Assembly: GCF_020687745.1 (NCBI RefSeq)
Contig: NZ_JAJEWK010000002.1
Coordinates: 62,001-126,000 of the forward strand
DNA length: 64,000 bases
Direction of reading: 5' to 3'
DNA from: Chryseobacterium sp. MFBS3-17
Lineage (GTDB): Bacteria; Bacteroidota; Bacteroidia; Flavobacteriales; Weeksellaceae
A program made the position numbers and the translations under genes. The notes beneath the pieces were generated by a model that was not told the DNA's origin, did not search any database, and saw only the letters and a list, made by a program, of their open reading frames with translations. Shown here one piece after another: positions 46,126-51,714 of the stretch; within the stretch, counting starts at the first letter, position 1, and every line of letters begins with the position of its first letter.

Positions 46126-48437
46126 TGAATATATATGGTAAATATGGAACGTATATCCTGGCAGTTGCTGTTTTCTTTGCAGTGGCTTCGTGCAGCAACA
46201 CCCGTTTTCTGAAGGATAACGAAAAACTCTATACAGGTGCAGAAGTCAAGATTGAAAACGATACCTTGCCGAAAAAAAGTAAATCTGAACTGAAATCTGG
46301 TCTGGAAGATCATCTTACCCCAAAGCCCAATTCATCGTTTCTGGGTCTGAGGCCAAGACTCTATATGTATAACATAACCAAAGAGCCCAAAAAAGAAACC
46401 GGTTTCCGCCACTGGCTGAAATACAGAATAGGAGAGGAGCCGGTACTGATGGAAGATGTGGACATGGAATTCAACCGGGAAATTCTGGAAAATTATTCGG
46501 AAAACAAAGGTTATTTCAATGCGCGTGCCCGGTATGATTCTATAGAGAAAAATAAGAAAGTCCGGGTAGATTATACCGTTCGTCCCGGTGCCCGGTACTA
46601 TATCAGCAAAGTAACATTTCCCGGGGATACCGGCATTGCCAATCAGCGGATTCAGGAAATTAAGGATGAAACTCTACTGAAAACAGGAAAACCTTTTGAC
46701 CTGGATGTCATCAAAGCAGAGCGGGAACGCATAGACAATTATATGAAAGACCATGGATTCTATTATTTCCATCCGGATAATATCATTGTTCAGGCAGACA
46801 GTACCGTCACCCGCAATCACGAGGTTGAAATGTTCGTGAAACTGAAGGACAATACTCCCGAACTGGCCACCAAACCTTTTACCATAGATAAGGTAGTAGT
46901 TTTCCCCGATTATAATATTCAGGATGTACGCCGGGGTTTGTATGGTATTCCCATGAGCACAGACACCGTTACAGCCTATAATGATATGTATATTATAGAT
47001 CCCCAAAATAAGTTCAAGCCGCGGGTGTTTGACCGGGCCATGTATTTTAAAACCGGAGATTTATACAACCGTAAAGATCATAATCTTACGCTGAACCGCC
47101 TTATCAGTCTGGGAGTTTTCAAGTTTGTGAAGAACGATTTTGTAATTTCAGATTCTGCTAACCACAAATTTGATGTGTATTACCAGCTCACGCCCCGGGC
47201 GTTTCAGAGTCTGAGGCTGGAAACCATGGCAAGGAGCAACTCTGCCAATTATGTGGGCAGCGAGGTGAATCTGAACTGGACCCACCGTAATGTTTTCCGC
47301 GGTGCCGAACAGCTGAAAGCTTCTGTGTATGGTGCGTTTGATGTACAGGTGGGTGGCCCGAAAGAGGCCAATAATATTTTCCGTGCCGGGAGCCGCATAG
47401 AGCTGAGCGTGCCCAGAATCATTGCGCCGTTCCGGTTCCATTCTTCCAGCGCTTTCGTCCCCAGAACCAATATGAGCATCGGTTATGAATTTCAGAACCG
47501 TACAGAATATTATATGCTGAATAACTTCAATGCGTCTTTCGGCTATCTCTGGAAGGAAAATGCAAGAAAAGAGCATGACCTGAAGATTTTTGATGCTACC
47601 CTGGTTTCACCGGCACACGTTACCCCACGGTTCGACTCTCTGGCTGCCGGCAATCCCTATCTGAAACGGGTGGTAGAAAAGCAGCTGATCTTCGGGCCAA
47701 CTTACAGTTATACCTATACCAACACCATGCTTCCGAAGACCAACACTATTTACTATAAAGGATCGTTGGATTTATCTGGAAACCTCACCGGACTGCTTAC
47801 CGGAGCCAATGTGAAAAAAGGCAATCAGAAATATATCTTTGATATTCCCTTCAGTCAGTATGCGAAAATGGAGCACGATTTCCGTTTTTATCATAAAGTG
47901 GGTGAAGAAAGTGTACTGGCGGCCCGTGCCATTGCAGGAGTCGCTTATCCTTATGGCAATTCGGAGCATATCCCTTTCTCCAGGCAGTTTTTTGTGGGAG
48001 GCAGCAACAGTATCCGGGCATTCCGTGCGAGGGCTTTGGGTCCGGGAAGCTATAATCCGGAGACCACTTCCATATTTTTTGACCAGTCCGGAGACATAAA
48101 ACTGGAGGTTAATGCGGAGTACCGGGCAAATCTGTATAAGTTTCTGAATGTGGGTATTTTTGCGGATGCCGGAAATGTGTGGCTGGTCAATGAAGACCCT
48201 GCGCGCCCCGGCGGAAAATTTTCCGGTGATTTTCTGAATGAAATTGCTGTGGGAGCCGGCCTCGGACTGCGGCTGGATTTTTCAATCCTGGTGCTGAGAT
48301 TAGATCTGGCCATGCCGCTTCGTGTGCCCTATATGAATGAGGGCGAACGCTGGGTATTTGATAAAATTGATTTTGGAAATCCCACATGGCGCAAAGATAA
48401 TCTGATATTGAACATTGCCATCGGATATCCTTTTTAA
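46125..48437 (+). CDS. tamL: TamL: lipoprotein Omp85-family outer-membrane protein
   Basis: A 770-residue BamA/TamA-superfamily protein that begins as a lipoprotein, with lipobox VASC and Cys23. POTRA-like domains follow (about 30-400, such as GARYYISKVTFPG and YNRKDHNLTLNRLISLGVFKFV), then a 16-strand barrel (about 400-770) with FFVGGSNSIRAFRARALGPG, the conserved Omp85 motif, and a terminal strand ending in F. The lipid anchor is a Bacteroidota feature and marks it as TamL. It is coupled to tamB. It likely inserts or exports surface proteins. Confidence 0.9.
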   Translation: MNIYGKYGTYILAVAVFFAVASCSNTRFLKDNEKLYTGAEVKIENDTLPKKSKSELKSGLEDHLTPKPNSSFLGLRPRLYMYNITKEPKKETGFRHWLKYRIGEEPVLMEDVDMEFNREILENYSENKGYFNARARYDSIEKNKKVRVDYTVRPGARYYISKVTFPGDTGIANQRIQEIKDETLLKTGKPFDLDVIKAERERIDNYMKDHGFYYFHPDNIIVQADSTVTRNHEVEMFVKLKDNTPELATKPFTIDKVVVFPDYNIQDVRRGLYGIPMSTDTVTAYNDMYIIDPQNKFKPRVFDRAMYFKTGDLYNRKDHNLTLNRLISLGVFKFVKNDFVISDSANHKFDVYYQLTPRAFQSLRLETMARSNSANYVGSEVNLNWTHRNVFRGAEQLKASVYGAFDVQVGGPKEANNIFRAGSRIELSVPRIIAPFRFHSSSAFVPRTNMSIGYEFQNRTEYYMLNNFNASFGYLWKENARKEHDLKIFDATLVSPAHVTPRFDSLAAGNPYLKRVVEKQLIFGPTYSYTYTNTMLPKTNTIYYKGSLDLSGNLTGLLTGANVKKGNQKYIFDIPFSQYAKMEHDFRFYHKVGEESVLAARAIAGVAYPYGNSEHIPFSRQFFVGGSNSIRAFRARALGPGSYNPETTSIFFDQSGDIKLEVNAEYRANLYKFLNVGIFADAGNVWLVNEDPARPGGKFSGDFLNEIAVGAGLGLRLDFSILVLRLDLAMPLRVPYMNEGERWVFDKIDFGNPTWRKDNLILNIAIGYPF

Positions 48438-48445
48438 ATACTGTG

Positions 48446-49372
48446 ATGATGAAGAGAGACTGGAAATTTTACCGGGATGTTTTAAAAGAGACCTTCAAGG
48501 AATGGAATGCTTCTCCGGCAGCCAAATATTCCGCCAGTCTGGCGTATTACGCTATTTTTTCCATTCCCGGCCTGCTGATCATCATCATCTGGATTGCCGG
48601 AAACTTCTTCGGCGAGGAGGCTATCCGTGGCGAAATCAGCCGTCAGATCAGCGAAATGATGGGTCGTGAGGTTTCAAAAAGTATAGAAGACATGATTGCC
48701 GGAGCGCTGATTGATAAGAAAAATGTCTTCATGAAAACCGTGGGGGTCTTCTCACTTGTATTTGGGGCTACCACCTTGTTCTTTCAGCTTCAGCAGTCCC
48801 TCAATGAACTTTGGGATGTACAGGCGGCGCCCAAAAAGGCCGTTCTGAAATTTCTGGTAGACCGGGCCAATTCCCTCAGCATGATTTTAATTGTGGGTTT
48901 TCTGCTCATGATTACCATGGTGCTTTCCTCACTCATTAGTTTTCTGAATAATTTCATAACCCAACATTTCGGTTTTGAAACTTACCTGTTAATGGAATCG
49001 GTTAATTTTGGCGTTGGTTTCGGCGTGATTATGCTGCTGTTTGCCATGATTTTTAAAATCCTTCCGGATGTGGAAATCAGGTGGCGGTCGGTATGGACTG
49101 GTGCATTTCTGACCACACTGTTGTTTACCATCGGGAAATTCCTGCTAAGCCTGTATTTTCAAAACTTCAAACCTGCGTCAGTTTTTGGAAGTGCCGGCAC
49201 GGTTATTCTGATTATGATGTGGATCAATTATTCCTGTATGCTGCTGTTTTTCGGGGCAGAATTTACCAAAGTATATTCCTACAAACGCGGATTTGTAATC
49301 AGGCCTTCCCGACATGCCAAATGGTCTGCCGATAAATTATACCGGGATTTGCAAAAAGAAGAGCAGGTTTAG
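48446..49372 (+). CDS. YihY/BrkB-family inner-membrane protein
   Basis: A 308-residue protein with six predicted membrane segments and the family start WKFYRDVLKETFKEW...SPAAKYSASLAYYAIFSIPGL. The later motif PDVEIRWRSVWTGAFLTTLLFTIGK...YF is also typical of YihY/BrkB. Family members were once called ribonuclease BN, which is not supported. The function is not known; it is an integral inner-membrane protein. The start is one of two ATG codons in tandem at 48446 or 48449, after a GTG at 48443. It begins 8 bases after tamL and is probably the third gene of that operon. Confidence 0.88.
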   Translation: MMKRDWKFYRDVLKETFKEWNASPAAKYSASLAYYAIFSIPGLLIIIIWIAGNFFGEEAIRGEISRQISEMMGREVSKSIEDMIAGALIDKKNVFMKTVGVFSLVFGATTLFFQLQQSLNELWDVQAAPKKAVLKFLVDRANSLSMILIVGFLLMITMVLSSLISFLNNFITQHFGFETYLLMESVNFGVGFGVIMLLFAMIFKILPDVEIRWRSVWTGAFLTTLLFTIGKFLLSLYFQNFKPASVFGSAGTVILIMMWINYSCMLLFFGAEFTKVYSYKRGFVIRPSRHAKWSADKLYRDLQKEEQV

Positions 49373-49451
49373 ATGACAGGCGGATAACACGGAGCTGGTT
49401 TGTCCCGTACGTTCAACTGCACACATGCGTCGGTCTTTTTCCAGGTAATAA

Positions 49452-49484
49452 AAACAAAAAAACCAAAACTTGCGTTTTGGTTTT
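49452..49484 (-). terminator. Intrinsic terminator for the tRNA-Glu/rpsT unit
   Basis: A perfect 11-base stem (AAAACCAAAAC with GTTTTGGTTTT) around a 4-base loop, beginning two bases after the 3' end of the first tRNA-Glu on the minus strand and followed there by a T run. The plus strand has no T run after the stem. Confidence 0.85.
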
Positions 49485-49486
49485 CG

Positions 49487-49558
49487 TAGCCCGTAGGGGA
49501 ATCGAACCCCTCTTACCAGAATGAAAATCTGAGGTCCTAACCGATAGACGAACGGGCC
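49487..49558 (-). tRNA. tRNA-Glu (anticodon TTC), copy 1
   Basis: A full 72-base tRNA. The acceptor stem pairs GGCCCGT with ACGGGCT and has discriminator A; CCA is not encoded. The anticodon stem pairs TCAGA with TCTGG, with one wobble, around loop TTTTCAT, giving anticodon TTC. The T-arm has GGGTTCGATTCCC-type sequence. It lies 14 bases after the end of rpsT on the same strand and 2 bases before a terminator. Confidence 0.95.
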
Positions 49559-49572
49559 GGACTCTTTATGAA

Positions 49573-49827
49573 TTAAGCCAGTTTGTTAACGTGCTTAGTT
49601 AATTTGCTTTTAATGTTGGCTGCTTTGTTTTTGTGGATGATGTTTTTCTTAGCCAGTTTATCCACCAAAGAGATTACTTTCGGAAGTTGCTCTGCAGCTG
49701 CAGTCTTGTCTTCCTCGCTTCTTAACACTTTAATTGCCGTTCTGGCAGTCTTATGATAATATCTGTTACGAAGTCTCTTCGCAGCATTTTGTCTGATTCT
49801 CTTTAAAGCTGATTTATGATTTGCCAT
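49573..49827 (-). CDS. rpsT: 30S ribosomal protein S20
   Basis: An 84-residue basic, helical protein starting [21 protein letters not shown], the diagnostic opening of S20. It binds 16S rRNA early in 30S assembly. It has its own full promoter (49850-49880) and lies between two tRNA-Glu genes on the same strand; the downstream one follows the stop by 14 bases, so they are likely read through together until the terminator at 49452-49484. Confidence 0.98.
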   Translation of the reverse strand: MANHKSALKRIRQNAAKRLRNRYYHKTARTAIKVLRSEEDKTAAAEQLPKVISLVDKLAKKNIIHKNKAANIKSKLTKHVNKLA

Positions 49828-49849
49828 AATTGTTTCTCAATTGTGGGTG

Positions 49850-49880
49850 CAAAGATATACTTTATTTTTAAACCCGCAAA
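49850..49880 (-). promoter_or_regulatory. Promoter of rpsT
   Basis: On the minus strand: TTTG (49880-49877), a 19-base spacer and TATCTTTG (49857-49850). It lies 22 bases before the rpsT ATG and has the ideal spacing. Confidence 0.85.
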
Positions 49881-49916
49881 ATATTTTATTAAAATTTTTA
49901 TTTTTTTCTAAACTTG

Positions 49917-49988
49917 TAGCCTATAGGGGAATCGAACCCCTGTTGCAAGAATGAAAATCTTGAGTCCTAACCACTAGACGAATAGGCC
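49917..49988 (-). tRNA. tRNA-Glu (anticodon TTC), copy 2
   Basis: A complete 72-base tRNA. GGCCTAT pairs with ATAGGCT, with discriminator A; the anticodon stem CAAGA-loop-TCTTG surrounds TTTTCAT, giving TTC; the T-arm is intact. It differs from copy 1 in the acceptor, D-arm edge and anticodon stem. The first 15 bases also encode the last four codons and stop of the GIY-YIG gene (GGC CTA TTC GTC TAG). No TAnnTTTG element is seen directly upstream, so it seems to depend on transcription from 50361-50390, through the GIY-YIG gene. Confidence 0.95.
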
Positions 49989-50219
49989 GTTATTTTTCAA
50001 AAACTTTAAACCGTCGCTGCTTTTTAGAAACTTTTCTCTCTTTCTAGCAGAACTCCAGTCTTTATGAGTTTCTGTGTAGACAATTTCCCATGGAATATGT
50101 CCTTTTGTATATCTGTTTTTTCCTCCGTTATGCTCCTTCAGTCTTCTTTCTGCATCCTTCGCCATTCCCGTATACCTTGCTCCGTCTTTCGTACTCTTCA
50201 AAACATAAACAGTAATCAT
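49974..50219 (-). CDS. GIY-YIG endonuclease-family protein, 3' end inside a tRNA gene
   Basis: An 81-residue single-domain GIY-YIG nuclease-like protein. The catalytic residues of the fold are all there: Tyr5 (TVYVL), Tyr16 and Gly18 (YTG in place of YIG), Arg26 (ERRLKEHN), His30 and Glu62 (KREKFLKS). It ends with FLKNNGLFV; codons 78-81 and the TAG stop are tRNA-Glu positions 1-15, in register so that codon 78 starts at tRNA base 1. It lies between a broken tRNA-Glu and an intact one. Small proteins of this family are often of unknown role; here a link to tRNA-targeted insertion is my inference. Confidence 0.85.
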   Translation of the reverse strand: MITVYVLKSTKDGARYTGMAKDAERRLKEHNGGKNRYTKGHIPWEIVYTETHKDWSSARKREKFLKSSDGLKFLKNNGLFV

Positions 50220-50243
50220 TTTGCATTCATTTTTTGCTTTTAA

Positions 50244-50342
50244 ATGCGAATCTCTGTTGCAAGAATCCTGCCTGGCGGTAGACAGGCCTGCCTGGCGGTA
50301 GACAGGGAAAATCTTGAGTCCTAACCACTAGACGAATAGGCC
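50244..50342 (-). pseudogene. Broken tRNA-Glu copy with a 40-base insertion in the anticodon loop
   Basis: Bases 50307-50342 match the 5' half of tRNA-Glu copy 2 exactly, including acceptor strand, D-arm and the loop through the anticodon TTC; the identity goes on two bases beyond the tRNA 5' end. A 40-base insertion (50267-50306) follows, directly after anticodon base 36. Bases 50255-50266 then match the 3' anticodon stem and variable loop exactly. The T-arm is degenerate and the 3' acceptor strand is missing, so it cannot fold as a tRNA. A good promoter lies just upstream. Confidence 0.85.
50267..50306. repeat. Two tandem copies of a 20-base repeat
   Basis: The 20-base unit CCTGCCTGGCGGTAGACAGG occurs twice in direct, gapless tandem. 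On the minus strand each unit can fold into a small stem (CCTGTC with GGCAGG, one T-G wobble) around an 8-base loop. The base composition is much more G+C-rich than the surroundings. It splits the tRNA-Glu pseudogene after the anticodon. Confidence 0.9.
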
Positions 50343-50360
50343 GTCTTTTTTTTCGGACTG

Positions 50361-50390
50361 CAAAATTAAACATTTAAAATGATTTTCAAA
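50361..50390 (-). promoter_or_regulatory. Promoter of the broken tRNA, GIY-YIG and tRNA-Glu unit
   Basis: On the minus strand: TTTG (50390-50387), an 18-base spacer and TAATTTTG (50368-50361). It lies 19 bases before the 5' end of the broken tRNA and is the only strong promoter seen before tRNA-Glu copy 2. Confidence 0.7.
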
Positions 50391-50403
50391 ATCTTTTGCT
50401 GAA

Positions 50404-51687
50404 CTATTTATTCAGCTTTTGAATAACCGAATTTTTGATGCCTTTTTCTTCAAGCGATTTCTGTAATTTCACGATGGCTTCTAGCGTTTTCTCGCTTCCG
50501 TAGGTGTAATAGAATACGCCATTAGCCTTTTCCCGCTTCACATCTTTCAGGTTCTTTAGAATGTACGAATCTGACGGCAAACGGTCTTTCCCTACATACA
50601 CTTCCAGGGTATAGGAACCGGATCTCAGGGTCTGGAACGGAACAAATCCTACAGAAGTGGCATTTCTGAAGCCGGCATCTCTTGCCGTTTTCAGGTTGGC
50701 ATCCCGCACGCTGGCCAGATTGGTCACTGCATAGTAATATTTATAAAGCCCGTTTTCTTTGATGGGTAAAATGTAGTTCAGGCCTTTAAAGGCAGGATCA
50801 CCGTAATTATATTTAATGGGCGTGCTCATCAGCAGGATACGGAAGTCATTCTTAAGCGGCATCTCTTTCTTTTCCTGTTTTTTCCTGGGCTCTTCGGCAG
50901 CAGCCACCAGATTTTTGGAAGCATATTTCAATACCGCATTGTAGATCTGAGTGGCGGTCTTCCGCTGGCCTTCATCACTGCTCAGGAAAACAGCATCTTC
51001 ATAATTGTTTACAAAGCCTGTTTCTATCAGTACAGACGGCATGGCACTCATCCGCAGGATATGAAGGTTGGCCTGCTTTACCCCGCGGGAGAAGCGGCCT
51101 CCTTTTTCAAAATTTTCTTCGATAAAACTTCCGATATGCAGGCTTCTCTCAAGATATTTTCCCTGTTGAATTTTCAGTGCGATCAGGGATTCGGGAGAAG
51201 AGGGGTCATAGGATGCAAAAACTTCACGGTCTTTGGCGTCCAGATAGATAACATCATTTTCTTTTTTGGCCACCTCCAGATTTTCACGGTTCTGATTGGG
51301 CCCCTGTACGAAGGTTTCCGTGCCTCTGGCGGTAGCACTCTTGCTGGCCGAGGAGTTCACGTGAATGGACATAAACAGGTCTGCCTTGCTCCTGTTGGCA
51401 AGATTGGTCCGCTCGGTCAGAGAAGGGTACATATCTGTTTTCCGGGTATAAATGACGCGGAAGTTTTTGTTTTCTTCCAGCATTTTGCCCAGTTTCAGCA
51501 CAATGTTCAGCGTGATGTCTTTTTCTTGCGGTGTTCCGAAATCATAATTGCGGGTAGCACCCACGTCATGCCCGCCATGTCCCGCATCCAGTACAATGGT
51601 GAATTTTTTCTGAGCAGAACTCACAAAAAATATCATTAAAAAACAGATCACAAAATATTTTTTGAAACAAAATTTCGTTATCATCAT
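50404..51687 (-). CDS. N-acetylmuramoyl-L-alanine amidase (Amidase_3)
   Basis: A 427-residue exported cell-wall hydrolase. After a signal peptide (residues about 1-26, ending SSAQ) comes an Amidase_3 domain (about 29-235). Zinc ligands are visible in VLDAGHGGHD (His), PQEKDITLN (Glu) and MSIHVNSS (His), with the catalytic Glu in LIETGFVNN. A linker and a C-terminal domain of about 130 residues that resembles an SPOR-like repeat region (GSYTLEVYVGKDRLPSD) follow. It would cut peptide stems from glycan during division. The ATG at 51687 is preferred over a TTG at 51690. Confidence 0.92.
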   Translation of the reverse strand: MMITKFCFKKYFVICFLMIFFVSSAQKKFTIVLDAGHGGHDVGATRNYDFGTPQEKDITLNIVLKLGKMLEENKNFRVIYTRKTDMYPSLTERTNLANRSKADLFMSIHVNSSASKSATARGTETFVQGPNQNRENLEVAKKENDVIYLDAKDREVFASYDPSSPESLIALKIQQGKYLERSLHIGSFIEENFEKGGRFSRGVKQANLHILRMSAMPSVLIETGFVNNYEDAVFLSSDEGQRKTATQIYNAVLKYASKNLVAAAEEPRKKQEKKEMPLKNDFRILLMSTPIKYNYGDPAFKGLNYILPIKENGLYKYYYAVTNLASVRDANLKTARDAGFRNATSVGFVPFQTLRSGSYTLEVYVGKDRLPSDSYILKNLKDVKREKANGVFYYTYGSEKTLEAIVKLQKSLEEKGIKNSVIQKLNK

Positions 51688-51706
51688 CAATTCTTAAAAA
51701 TTATTT

Positions 51707-51714
51707 TAATTTTG
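51707..51714 (+). promoter_or_regulatory. Possible -7 element overlapping the lptD start
   Basis: TAATTTTG matches TAnnTTTG but its last three bases are the TTG start codon of the lptD-like frame. Either the promoter match is by chance, or translation starts further downstream. Confidence 0.35.

Noticed and set aside
49373-49451. Possible similarity between the segment after the YihY gene and the segment before ridA (54330-54400)
   Set aside because: Only a few short words match (such as CACAT and GTCGG), not enough for a repeat.
50267-50306. CRISPR-like repeats
   Set aside because: Only two units, with no spacer between them and no cas gene nearby; better described as a tandem repeat in a broken tRNA.
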